DNA from: Emticicia sp031378345
GTDB taxonomy: Bacteria > Bacteroidota > Bacteroidia > Cytophagales > Spirosomataceae
NCBI GenBank assembly: GCA_031378345.1
Contig: JANNDY010000105.1
Span: 13,091-77,090, forward strand
Direction of reading: 5' to 3'
Length of the DNA: 64,000 nucleotides
Shown in pieces: positions 8,743-17,335 of the stretch. Positions within the stretch are counted from its first letter, which is position 1. The number at the start of each line of letters is the position of its first letter. Below the pieces are notes generated by a model. It was not told where the DNA came from, did not search any database, and saw nothing but the letters and a program-made list of their open reading frames with translations. A program made the position numbers and the translations under genes.

Positions 8743-8744
8743 CT

Positions 8745-9234
8745 TTACCACTAAGGAACTAAGAACACAAAGTTTCACTAAGATGATTACTCAAAAATAT
8801 GTAAATGATATTGCTTATCGGATTGTTGGTTGTGCAATTGAGGTTCATAAAGCACTTGGTCCTGGTCTTTTGGAATCAGTTTATGAGGAATGTTTACTCG
8901 AAGAACTGAAAATCAACGGTTTAGAAGTGAGTTCACAACAAAAAGTGCCTTTAATTTATCGTGGTAAAGTTTTAAAAAGTGAATTGAGATTAGACATTTT
9001 AGTAAATGATTTAGTAGTGGTTGAATTAAAAGCCGTTGAGCAACTAATTCCAATTTATAAGGCACAATTACTTTCGTATTTAAAGTTAAGTCAAAAACCG
9101 AAGGGTCTTTTGATAAATTTCAATAACGTATTATTAAAAGAACAAACAATTCCATTAGTAACAGAAGAATTTGCGAAATTACCAAAAGAATAAAATCTTA
9201 GTGTAACTCAGTGAACTCCGTGCCTCTGTGGTAA
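8745..9234. mobile_element. Islet carrying a GxxExxY gene, bounded by 40-bp inverted repeats
   Basis: Left end 8745-8784 (TTACCACTAAGGAACTAAGA...CACTAAGAT) and right end 9195-9234, reverse-complemented (TTACCACAGAGGCACGGAGT...CACTAAGAT), are both 40 bases and agree at about 30 positions. The unit is about 490 bp and contains one gene. The left repeat begins 2 bases after the fadN stop and runs into the gene's own ATG. The right end lies 13 bases before the thiolase ATG. No target duplication is obvious. The ends use the same words as the repeat in the gene at 11372. Confidence 0.75.
8783..9193 (+). CDS. GxxExxY protein
   Basis: 136 residues. The motif GPGLLESVYEECL gives the name-defining GxxExxY. 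The later segment RLDILVNDLVVVELKAV has the acidic and lysine pattern (D, then E-x-K) of PD-(D/E)XK nuclease-like folds, to which the family has been related. Its function is not established. I start at the ATG at 8783 (MITQKYVNDIAY), because the open frame upstream to 8717 overlaps the end of fadN and is translated repeat DNA. It sits alone within inverted repeats between two genes that normally form one operon. Confidence 0.85.
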   Translation: MITQKYVNDIAYRIVGCAIEVHKALGPGLLESVYEECLLEELKINGLEVSSQQKVPLIYRGKVLKSELRLDILVNDLVVVELKAVEQLIPIYKAQLLSYLKLSQKPKGLLINFNNVLLKEQTIPLVTEEFAKLPKE

Positions 9235-9247
9235 AAAAAATAAAAAT

Positions 9248-10426
9248 ATGAACGCATATATAGTAGCTGGCTACCGCAGTGCAGTCGGCAAAGCACCCAA
9301 AGGAGTTTTTCGTTTTACTCGCCCCGATGATTTGGCGGCTGACGTAATCAAGCATCTCATGGCACAAGTGCCCAACCTTGACCCTGCTCGTGTAGATGAT
9401 TTAATTGTAGGAAATGCAGTTCCCGAAGCAGAGCAAGGAATGCAAATGGCTCGTTATATTTCGCTTTTAGCATTGGGTAAAAGCGTAGCGGGCGTAACTG
9501 TAAACCGTTATTGTGGCTCTGGTGTGGAAACAATCGCAATGGCATCGGCAAGAATAAGTGCAGGAATGGCAGATTGTATTGTAGCTGGTGGCACAGAATC
9601 TATGTCGATGGTACCAACAACTGGTTGGAAAATGGCATTGAATTATGGACTTGCTTCGCACCACCCCGACTATTATATCGGAATGGGTTTGACTGCTGAA
9701 CAAGTTGCTCAACAATTTAATGTTACTCGTGAAGAGCAAGATATTTTCTCATATAATTCTCATGTAAAAGCACTTGCAGCACAAGCAGCAGGGAAATTTG
9801 ATGCCGAAATTGTGCCGATTACTGTAAAAGAAACTTATTTTGATGAAGTTTCTGGCAAAAAGAAAAACAAAGAATACATTGTAACAAAAGACGAAGGTCC
9901 ACGTGCAGGAACGAGCGTAGAAGCTTTGGCAAAACTAAAACCTGTTTTCTCGATGGGTGGAAGTGTTACGGCAGGAAATTCTTCGCAAACATCTGATGGT
10001 GCAGCTTTTGTAATTGTAATGTCAGAAAGAATGGTAAACGAATTAGGCTTAAAACCAATCGCTCGAATGATGGCTTATGCCACGGCAGGAGTTGAACCAC
10101 GTATCATGGGAATTGGTCCAGTTGCTGCCATTCCGATTGCTTTGAAACAAGCAGGCTTAAAGCAAGATGATATTGATATAATTGAATTGAACGAGGCTTT
10201 TGCGGCTCAATCTTTGGCAGTTATCAAAGAATTAGGCTTAGATACAAGCAAAATTAATCCAAATGGTGGAGCAATTGCCTTGGGTCATGCACTTGGCTCA
10301 ACTGGCGGAAGATTGTCAGTTCAAGTTATCAACGAACTTCGCCGCCAAAATAAAAAATACGGCATGGTAACTGCCTGTGTAGGTGGCGGACAAGGTGTTG
10401 CTGGGATTTATGAGTTTTTGAATTAA
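9248..10426 (+). CDS. fadA: Acetyl-CoA acyltransferase (3-ketoacyl-CoA thiolase)
   Basis: 392 residues, last step of beta-oxidation. VNRYCGSGVETIAMA supplies the nucleophile C89. NEAFAAQ, the GGAIALGHALGSTGGR histidine loop and the C-terminal CVGGGQG cysteine complete the thiolase active site. Family length is about 390. It follows fadN as in fadNA operons, but the 490-bp GxxExxY islet lies between them, so transcription must read through the islet or start inside it. A terminator follows at 10463. Confidence 0.95.
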   Translation: MNAYIVAGYRSAVGKAPKGVFRFTRPDDLAADVIKHLMAQVPNLDPARVDDLIVGNAVPEAEQGMQMARYISLLALGKSVAGVTVNRYCGSGVETIAMASARISAGMADCIVAGGTESMSMVPTTGWKMALNYGLASHHPDYYIGMGLTAEQVAQQFNVTREEQDIFSYNSHVKALAAQAAGKFDAEIVPITVKETYFDEVSGKKKNKEYIVTKDEGPRAGTSVEALAKLKPVFSMGGSVTAGNSSQTSDGAAFVIVMSERMVNELGLKPIARMMAYATAGVEPRIMGIGPVAAIPIALKQAGLKQDDIDIIELNEAFAAQSLAVIKELGLDTSKINPNGGAIALGHALGSTGGRLSVQVINELRRQNKKYGMVTACVGGGQGVAGIYEFLN

Positions 10427-10462
10427 CCCCAAGTGGGGAGTATATATTCTACAATTTTACAG

Positions 10463-10495
10463 AAGTCTGTTTCAAAAATGAGACAGGCTTTTTTT
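10463..10495 (+). terminator. Rho-independent terminator after the fatty-acid operon
   Basis: AAGTCTGTTTC and GAGACAGGCTT form a stem with one G-T wobble and a loop of about six bases, followed by a run of T. It lies 36 bases after the thiolase stop and before the next gene. Confidence 0.75.
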
Positions 10496-10547
10496 AGATT
10501 ATTTTTCATCCTAAAAAAACCTACTCACAAAACCGACATACTTTGAT

Positions 10548-10555
10548 TAACTTTG
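10548..10555 (+). promoter_or_regulatory. Candidate -7 box for the pseudouridine synthase gene
   Basis: TAACTTTG matches TAnnTTTG and lies about 20 bases before the ATG at 10577. It overlaps the TTG at 10553 that could otherwise be read as a start codon, which argues for the later ATG. Confidence 0.45.
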
Positions 10556-10576
10556 CAGAAAAAAGCAGCAATTAAG

Positions 10577-11365
10577 ATGGACTACGAATTTGATTTTGAT
10601 ATTTTTGATAAGAAAGAAATTCCTAAAATAAAGAATTTAGTAAAAAACGTAAACTTCAAAGATTTGATTATTTTTGAAAATGACGATTATATTCTTATCA
10701 ATAAACCTCCTTACCTTTCGAGCCTCGACGAGCGTACGCAAGATAAACATTATAGTATTTTGCGTTTAGCCAAAGAATATTCTGACGATGCCCAGCTTTG
10801 CCACCGCCTCGACAAAGAAACTTCGGGTGTGCTTGCCATTGCAAAAAATCCTGCGGCATATCGAAGTATGGCGATGCAATTTGAAGCCCGTGAAGTAACA
10901 AAGCGTTATCATGCAGTAGTCAATGGCGTACATAGTTTGGAAAATATTTCAGTTTATTTGCCAATTGCTCAGTTGCGAGATGGCACTGGCGTTAGAATTG
11001 ACCGAGAAAAAGGTAAAATTGCCGAAACAATTTTCAATACTTTGAAAGTTTATCGCTACTATTCTTTGCTCGAATGTATGCCAATTACTGGGCGAATGCA
11101 CCAGATTCGAGTACATTTGCAGTGTTTGAAAGCCCCAATCGTTTGCGACCCAATGTATGGCGGAGATGATATTCGACTTTCGCAATTGAAAAGCAAAAAT
11201 TTCAACCTCAAAAATGGCACTGAAGAGTTGCCACTTATCAGACGAGTGGCTTTGCACGCACATTCGCTTACGTTTCGATTATTGAATGACGAAGTTATAA
11301 AAATTGAAGCCCCTTATCCAAAAGATTTTAATGTGCTGGTCAAGCAATTAGATAAATTTAGTTGA
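10577..11365 (+). CDS. RluA-family pseudouridine synthase
   Basis: 262 residues from the ATG at 10577 (MDYEFDFDIFDKKE). The signature CHRLDKETSGVLAIAKN holds the catalytic aspartate. IINKPPYLSS-like (LINKPPYLS) and ITGRMHQIRVHL are the other family motifs. It isomerises uridines in rRNA or tRNA; which site cannot be told, because RluA/RluC/RluD paralogues share these motifs. There is no S4 domain at the N-terminus. The next gene starts 6 bases downstream, so the two are probably cotranscribed. Confidence 0.9.
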   Translation: MDYEFDFDIFDKKEIPKIKNLVKNVNFKDLIIFENDDYILINKPPYLSSLDERTQDKHYSILRLAKEYSDDAQLCHRLDKETSGVLAIAKNPAAYRSMAMQFEAREVTKRYHAVVNGVHSLENISVYLPIAQLRDGTGVRIDREKGKIAETIFNTLKVYRYYSLLECMPITGRMHQIRVHLQCLKAPIVCDPMYGGDDIRLSQLKSKNFNLKNGTEELPLIRRVALHAHSLTFRLLNDEVIKIEAPYPKDFNVLVKQLDKFS

Positions 11366-11371
11366 TGAAAT

Positions 11372-13498
11372 ATGAGAAAAATTTTATCTTTATTTTTGCA
11401 AAAAGAACAAATAAAAACTTTGTGCCTTAGTGTCTTGGTGGCTATATTCTCTTTGCCACGAAGACTCAAAGACACTAAGAAAATTAAATGTACTTTGTGC
11501 ATTAGTGCTTTTGTATCTCTGTGCCTCACTACTTCCTTCGCCCAAACTCGTCCACGCCCTGAAATCAATTTGGATGAATTTATTCAACGAGTATTTCCTG
11601 TTCAACAAGAAAATATCAACTACGACGACCTCTACGAGTCGCTTTACCAACTTTATCAAAATCCACTTGACCTAAACGCCGCAACGAGTGAAGAACTATC
11701 TTCGATTTATGTTCTTTCGCAAGCACAAATCAAAAATATCTTGGAACATCGGCAACAAAATGGCGATTTTCTGAGTATTTATGAGCTTCAAGCTGTACCA
11801 AATCTCGACATAGAAACCATTAATCGCTTGCTACCTTTTGTAGAAATAAAATATAAATTTTCGGTCAATGATTTAAAAAATCGCCTCACAAATGCCACTG
11901 AGCATTATTTTGTGCTACGAAGCGACCAAGTTTTAGAAAAAGCCAAAGGTTTTGAGGACGGGAAATACTTAGGTTCACCTCAAAGATTATATGCACGTTA
12001 TCGCCTGAGCCACCCGAAAGATTTTCAGGTAGGTTTTATTGTTGAAAAAGATGCTGGCGAAAAAAACTACCTCGATTATTATACTTTTCATTTTCAATTA
12101 CGCAACAAAGGAAAGTTAAAAAACTTAGTTTTGGGCGATTATCAAGTACAATTTGGGCAAGGATTAGTTTGTTCGGCTGGCTTTGCTTTAGGCAAAGGAA
12201 GCGAAGCAATTGCCACAACTCGTCGCAGTAATTTGGGCATAAAACCCTACGGTTCTTTGCTCGAAGGAGGCTATTTTAGAGGTGCTGCGGCTACTTATCA
12301 ATTAGGAAAAATAGACCTAACTGGTTTTTATTCTTATACAAAAAGAGATGCAAATGTTGATGAAGTTGATGGCGAAAGAGAAGATTATTTTAGTTCGATT
12401 CTTACAGGGGGCTACCATCGAACAGAATCAGAATTGGCTCGAAAAAATCAACTATCAGAACAAAATATAGGCATAAATGCTCTTTTTAGACTACGAAATG
12501 GGCAAATTGGGGCAACAATGCTCAATACACAATTTGATGCCGTACTTCAACGAACACCGTATTTGTATAATAAATTTGAGTTTTCGGGAAAGCAAAACTT
12601 GATTATTGGAACGAACTTTACTTATACTTGGCAAAATTTCAATTTCTTTGGCGAAGCTGCCCGTTCAAGTAGCGGAGGCATTGGTGCGATTGGTGGATTT
12701 GTTGCCGCCCTCAGCCGACAAGTTGAATGGGCAGTGAATGTACGCAGTTTTGATAAGAATTTTCATAGTTTTTATGCCAATGCTTTTGGCGAAAGTAGTC
12801 GAACCATCAATGAGCAGGGTATTTATTGGGGCTTGAAATATATGCCAAAAAAAGGCTTGACTTTCAGTGGTTTTTATGACCGTTTTAAGTTTCCTTGGTT
12901 GAAATATCTGGTTGATGCTCCCTCTGATGGTTTCGATTATTTGCTCAGAATGACTTATCAACCCAATAAAAAAACGCTGTTTTATGCCCAATATCATGAA
13001 GAGCATAAGGGCAAAAATTTACCTAATAATACAACAGTTTCGGACTATGTTGTAAGCACTAAACGACAAAGCATTTCGGCAAATTTTGAGTATGCTGTTA
13101 ATCGAACTTTCAAGACCCAAACTCGCGTGCAGATGAACACTTTTCAATATGCAAACGCCTCACAATCAAGAGGTTATGTAATAATGCAAGATCTTGAAGG
13201 TTCAATAAAACGCCTACAATTAAAGGGCAGAGTTGCCTATTTCAACACCGATGATTATGATTCCAGAATCTATGCTTATGAGAATGATGTGCTTTATGCA
13301 GTGTCGCTTCCTGCCTATTATGGCAAGGGGTTTCGCACCTATTTGATTGCTCGTTATGGCATCAATCGGCACTTAGATTTGTGGCTTCGTTTTGCCCGAA
13401 CACAAATCAGCGACCGTGAAACTATTGGTAGTGGCACTGACCTAATCAATGCTCCGCATAAATCAGATATTAAAATGCAGGTGAGGTATCGGTTTTAA
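11372..13498 (+). CDS. Helix-hairpin-helix and predicted outer-membrane protein with repeat-derived signal peptide
   Basis: 708 residues. After the N-terminal segment ending in TTSFAQ, residues about 90-150 hold a ComEA-like helix-hairpin-helix pair (LNAATSEELSSIYVLSQAQI, FLSIYELQAVPNLDIETINRL). The remaining ~550 residues alternate in a beta-barrel-like pattern and end in MQVRYRF, a typical aromatic outer-membrane terminus. Proteins with this layout are common in Bacteroidota; the role is unknown. The first 55 codons contain the dispersed CTTTGTG/CACTAAG repeat (11417-11530), which supplies the hydrophobic core CTLCISAFVSLCLTT. The original start may have differed. Confidence 0.8.
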   Translation: MRKILSLFLQKEQIKTLCLSVLVAIFSLPRRLKDTKKIKCTLCISAFVSLCLTTSFAQTRPRPEINLDEFIQRVFPVQQENINYDDLYESLYQLYQNPLDLNAATSEELSSIYVLSQAQIKNILEHRQQNGDFLSIYELQAVPNLDIETINRLLPFVEIKYKFSVNDLKNRLTNATEHYFVLRSDQVLEKAKGFEDGKYLGSPQRLYARYRLSHPKDFQVGFIVEKDAGEKNYLDYYTFHFQLRNKGKLKNLVLGDYQVQFGQGLVCSAGFALGKGSEAIATTRRSNLGIKPYGSLLEGGYFRGAAATYQLGKIDLTGFYSYTKRDANVDEVDGEREDYFSSILTGGYHRTESELARKNQLSEQNIGINALFRLRNGQIGATMLNTQFDAVLQRTPYLYNKFEFSGKQNLIIGTNFTYTWQNFNFFGEAARSSSGGIGAIGGFVAALSRQVEWAVNVRSFDKNFHSFYANAFGESSRTINEQGIYWGLKYMPKKGLTFSGFYDRFKFPWLKYLVDAPSDGFDYLLRMTYQPNKKTLFYAQYHEEHKGKNLPNNTTVSDYVVSTKRQSISANFEYAVNRTFKTQTRVQMNTFQYANASQSRGYVIMQDLEGSIKRLQLKGRVAYFNTDDYDSRIYAYENDVLYAVSLPAYYGKGFRTYLIARYGINRHLDLWLRFARTQISDRETIGSGTDLINAPHKSDIKMQVRYRF
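11417..11530. repeat. CTTTGTG/CACTAAG repeat inside the 5' end of a gene
   Basis: Three pieces: ACTTTGTGCCTTAGTGTCTT (11417 on), TTTGCCACGAAGACTCAAAG followed by ACACTAAG (11452-11479), and ACTTTGTGCATTAGTGCTTT followed by TGTATCTCTGTGCCTCACT (11492-11530). The middle piece is roughly the reverse complement of the outer two. The ends of the GxxExxY islet (8745, 9234) use the same words. Confidence 0.7.
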
Positions 13499-13515
13499 GC
13501 TTTCTACGAGCTATT

Positions 13516-16392
13516 TTATTTAAAACTCATCAAATAACTACTCAAATCAGACAGTTCTTGTTCTTTCAAGCCCATTGAAGTTGGGTCAGGCATTAACGAT
13601 TTGGACATTTTTTCTTTTTTCAAAATGTCTGCAACTTTTATAACTTGTTTTTCTCCAGTAGCATCTTTCATTATAATGTTTTTGCCATCATCGCCGAGCA
13701 AAAATCCCATGTAATATTTGCCTTTTTTTGTTGTGATTGTCCAGCTCTCAAAGCCAAAAACCATGCTTGCTGATGGGTTAATAATGGCATCCAAAAGACT
13801 TAGTTTATCAAATTTTTTATGAATATTGGTCAAATCTGGGCCAATATCTTTACCATTTTCGCTATGACGATGGCAAGTTGTGCAGTAAGTAGCAAAAATA
13901 ATCTTTCCTTTTTCGTCATTGCCCTCCATGCGATTGACAAAATCTAATTTCAAAGGCGAGCCATTTCTTGGAAAAAACTGACTGGCTAAAATTCGTACTT
14001 TTTGTTCTGGATTATTGAAGATTTCTTCGCTAACTTCTTTTGCAATTTTATCATTTAATTGGTAGCCAGCTTTCATGTCAACCAAAATATTTCCTCCGTC
14101 AGGGTCTTGTGCCATCAACTTTGCAACCTTTATTTTTTCTTCGTCAGGAGTCTTTTTATTGACCAATATTTCTTTCAAAGCCAACATTCTTTTCATGTTT
14201 GGAGAAGTAATTTCAGCCGAAATACTCGCCCAATTCATCAAATCTGACCAATCATTATTCTTTCTAAAATTCAACCACCAAAGTGCCTGTTCCGAAACGT
14301 CTTTCAAGGAAGATTTTGATAATCCAATCATTGCCAAAACCGCTGTTTTTTCTTTAATAAATGCCAAACCAGTGATAGATTTTGAGCGAAAAGTTTCGCT
14401 TGAAGCATTGAGTGCATTTGCTTTTAAATCTTCAATCGCAATGGCTGGATGCAAACGCCAGGCGATATTTTGCAATTGCTCTGAGGAATTTTTAAATTGA
14501 GATTTTGCCAACTCATATACCTGCGTTTCTTTGCGGTCGGATGCTGAGCCGAGTGCTTCCAAATACCATGTATCTTGTCCATCATATTGTTGTAATAGTT
14601 TAGTTATAAGGCTTTTACATTTTTCAAAAGGTACATCACGTAAAGCAATTGACACTTCTCGGCGAATCTCGGCACTTGGGTCATTCACTACTTTTTCGCA
14701 CAAAGAAACGATTTCTTTTTGCCCACGCAAAGCTCGAAAAGCAACCAAACGAATGTTTTCATCTGGCGATTTTAATAGTTCTTCAACAATCGTTTTTCCT
14801 TCATTTCCAAGTTGAGCTAAAAGCCAGATTGCTCTTGCACGATGGAAAGGGTTTTCTGCCAAAAGCATCTCTTGTAATGCAGGTATTGATTTTTGTCCGC
14901 CTAAAAGTAATGCCTCAAAACCCAAATATCGAACATTTTGTGCAGGGTTTTTTAGTGCCAAAATTTGCCCCTCAATGCTTGAAATATCAATTTTTGGACT
15001 TGTCAATTTCTTTCCTTTTGGCGTAAGTCGGTAAATTCTTCCATACGCTTTTTTGTCGTGCATGGCGTGTCCGCCTACGATGGGGTCGTACCAATCGGCG
15101 ATGAAAATTGAGCCATCAGTTCCTGCACAAACATCTGAAGGTCTGAACCATTTTCGGGTATCTCTTCCTGTTTCGTACCAGTCATATTTTTCGCTGGAAA
15201 CCGAGCCTTGCGAACTCACAAAGTCATTACGTTTGAGTTCAAATCCTGCTCCTTTTTTCACAGTGAAATAATTAAAAATCACATTTCTCCCTGCCTCGGC
15301 ATTTAGCAACATTCCTCTGTATTTTTCACCAAACGCATCGCCTTCGTACACATGAAAACCTGTTGGCGAACCAGCACCGGCATTATCTCCAGCGGGCATT
15401 ACACCGGGGTCTTCTTGATGCCATGATGAAGTAAACATATCTTGGTTGGGGCGACGGTCGGCTTGCCAAGTTCGAGTACCATCCGATGAAAAATATCCAG
15501 CGTTTCCATTTTCAATTAAGAAGCTCGTACGGCAAGCAATCACTTGGTCGTCGTTGTCATTTTGCCACATATTTCCGTAAGAATCCATCGCTACTTCATA
15601 CGAATTTCTGAAATTATGCCCTAAAACTTTCAAGCCTTTGCCATCTTTTCCAACTTTTAGAGCCATGCCACCTACCCAAATTCGACCGTCGTCAGATACT
15701 TGATTTCCTTGATTTTTGTCGTTATAGGGCGTTCCACCAGTATAAACGCTTCCCGAACGAAGTGTCCAACCAGCTTTATCAGTTACAATATGAGGGCCAG
15801 CATTTCCCACATTAAAGAAAAACTGTCCGTCGGGAGCCATCACGCCTGAATGTAAAGAATGGTCATGGTCTTTTCCTCCAAAACCTGTCAAAAAAACCTC
15901 TTTTTTATCGGCTTTGTCATCACCATTTTCGTCTGTAAAAATATATAAATTAGGTGCAGCCGAAACATACACTTTATTGCCAACGACGGCAATGCCAAGT
16001 GGCGAAATCATTTCTTTATCTTCTACAAAAACAGTCGATTTGTCAGCCTTTCCATCTTGGTTGGTATCTTCCAAAATCATTATTCTTTCACCTTTTTCAT
16101 GGTTGAGGCGAGTAGCTGGTTTGTTATTAAAATCTCTATAATTGACAGCCTCCGTTACCCAAACTCTCCCTCGTGCATCAATGTCAATATTGGTTGGATT
16201 ATAAAACATCGGCGACTCTGCCCACAGTGAAATTTCCATATCATCGGGGCAAAAAAGTTTGTTAGAATCAGCTTCAATTGCCAAGTCTTTTTCTTTATAA
16301 TTAGTTATATAAAAATTATTAGATGGCTTTTTCAATGAATAAAGTGTCGTTGAAAAAATAATTATTCCTCCGATAAGTAGTGTTTTTTTCAT
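13516..16392 (-). CDS. PVC-type heme-binding CxxCH protein with propeller and HEAT repeats
   Basis: 958 residues. An N-terminal hydrophobic segment (LLIGGIIIFSTTLYSL) acts as signal or anchor. Residues about 45-480 look like a sugar-dehydrogenase/NHL-type propeller (NIDIDARGRVWVTEAVNYRD). Residues about 490-780 are HEAT-like helical repeats. The C-terminus is a single cytochrome c domain with the heme site CTTCHRH and a later methionine. Such proteins are probable periplasmic or outer-face oxidases acting on sugars or polyols; the substrate is unknown. The TIM-barrel gene upstream at 16402 is separated by 9 bases and probably forms an operon with it. Confidence 0.85.
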   Translation of the reverse strand: MKKTLLIGGIIIFSTTLYSLKKPSNNFYITNYKEKDLAIEADSNKLFCPDDMEISLWAESPMFYNPTNIDIDARGRVWVTEAVNYRDFNNKPATRLNHEKGERIMILEDTNQDGKADKSTVFVEDKEMISPLGIAVVGNKVYVSAAPNLYIFTDENGDDKADKKEVFLTGFGGKDHDHSLHSGVMAPDGQFFFNVGNAGPHIVTDKAGWTLRSGSVYTGGTPYNDKNQGNQVSDDGRIWVGGMALKVGKDGKGLKVLGHNFRNSYEVAMDSYGNMWQNDNDDQVIACRTSFLIENGNAGYFSSDGTRTWQADRRPNQDMFTSSWHQEDPGVMPAGDNAGAGSPTGFHVYEGDAFGEKYRGMLLNAEAGRNVIFNYFTVKKGAGFELKRNDFVSSQGSVSSEKYDWYETGRDTRKWFRPSDVCAGTDGSIFIADWYDPIVGGHAMHDKKAYGRIYRLTPKGKKLTSPKIDISSIEGQILALKNPAQNVRYLGFEALLLGGQKSIPALQEMLLAENPFHRARAIWLLAQLGNEGKTIVEELLKSPDENIRLVAFRALRGQKEIVSLCEKVVNDPSAEIRREVSIALRDVPFEKCKSLITKLLQQYDGQDTWYLEALGSASDRKETQVYELAKSQFKNSSEQLQNIAWRLHPAIAIEDLKANALNASSETFRSKSITGLAFIKEKTAVLAMIGLSKSSLKDVSEQALWWLNFRKNNDWSDLMNWASISAEITSPNMKRMLALKEILVNKKTPDEEKIKVAKLMAQDPDGGNILVDMKAGYQLNDKIAKEVSEEIFNNPEQKVRILASQFFPRNGSPLKLDFVNRMEGNDEKGKIIFATYCTTCHRHSENGKDIGPDLTNIHKKFDKLSLLDAIINPSASMVFGFESWTITTKKGKYYMGFLLGDDGKNIIMKDATGEKQVIKVADILKKEKMSKSLMPDPTSMGLKEQELSDLSSYLMSFK

Positions 16393-16401
16393 GTTGGTTT
16401 T

Positions 16402-17274
16402 TTATGCTGGAAAAACAGATTTTAGAAATTTTCTGTTTTCTAAATAACTTTCAAACATTGGTTGCCCTTTTGGCACAGCTCCCTCGATTTGCAGCCAGCC
16501 TTTATAATTGATTTCATCTATACATTTTCTGACTTCTTGAAAATCAACTTTTCCTGTGCCTAACAAAAAATTATTTTCTTTGGCATGAAATTCACAAATC
16601 ATGTTTTGCTTGCCCAACTCTCGAATTTCAGCATAAATATCATAGCCCATATAGTTGGAATTTGCCACATCATAATAAACTTTCAAGTTGGGAGATTTCA
16701 CTTCATTGATGATATACAAATGTTCTTGGGCACTTAACCAAGATTCTATGCCAAAAGCAATGCCTGCTTGCTCAGCTTTTGGCATCACTTTTTTGAGTTT
16801 TTTAATGACATTCTGAGTGCCTATTTCGTCATTTTTAAGATCATTATTGGCAAAAAAGGCTAATAAAATGGTTTTTATGCCCAAAATTTTCGCTACATCA
16901 ATAGCATCTGAAACCCACTGGTCGGTTCGGTCATCTGACTTGTAAGGAACATTATTCAACTCTCCGATAGCAAAGCCCGAAGGTTTGATATTATACTTTT
17001 GAAAAGCCTCTAAATATTGTTTTTGAATTTTAGAATCACGCAAGTGCATATCGTTGGCAAGCATTCCCATGTTGATTTGCACGCCATCAAGCCCTAATTT
17101 TGAGGCAACTTCAACGGCATTTATGTTGGCACTTTGTCCGATAGACCAATCGCAAGCACCAATTTGAAAGCCATCTTGACTTGATTTTTGAATGAACGAG
17201 GAGAAGCTTAAACCAGCACCAAGCAATACCGCAGTATTTTGGATTGCTTGTCGGCGAGAGATTTTGTTTTCCAT
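16402..17274 (-). CDS. Secreted sugar phosphate isomerase/epimerase-like TIM-barrel protein
   Basis: 290 residues. The N-terminus ISRRQAIQNTAVLLGAGLSF has a twin-arginine-like SRRQA motif and a hydrophobic stretch, so export is likely. The rest fits the AP endonuclease 2/xylose isomerase-like barrel: IGACDWSIGQ at the start, FGIESW, KVYYDVANSNYMGYD and CEFHAKEN carry likely metal-binding E, D and H residues. Catalysis is unproven; related proteins are often called sugar isomerases/epimerases. It is the first gene of a pair with the PVC-type cytochrome, suggesting shared carbohydrate oxidation. Confidence 0.8.
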   Translation of the reverse strand: MENKISRRQAIQNTAVLLGAGLSFSSFIQKSSQDGFQIGACDWSIGQSANINAVEVASKLGLDGVQINMGMLANDMHLRDSKIQKQYLEAFQKYNIKPSGFAIGELNNVPYKSDDRTDQWVSDAIDVAKILGIKTILLAFFANNDLKNDEIGTQNVIKKLKKVMPKAEQAGIAFGIESWLSAQEHLYIINEVKSPNLKVYYDVANSNYMGYDIYAEIRELGKQNMICEFHAKENNFLLGTGKVDFQEVRKCIDEINYKGWLQIEGAVPKGQPMFESYLENRKFLKSVFPA

Positions 17275-17335
17275 AGTATTGGTAATTTTATGGAAAATTA
17301 ACGATAATTTTTATCAGTTTTTATCTGTGTTACTA

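Noticed and set aside
8717..8782. N-terminal extension of the GxxExxY protein
   Set aside because: It overlaps the fadN stop region and encodes the inverted repeat. The family starts at MITQKYVND.
10949..11263. Open frame opposite the pseudouridine synthase gene
   Set aside because: Antisense shadow without motifs; the plus-strand gene is certain.
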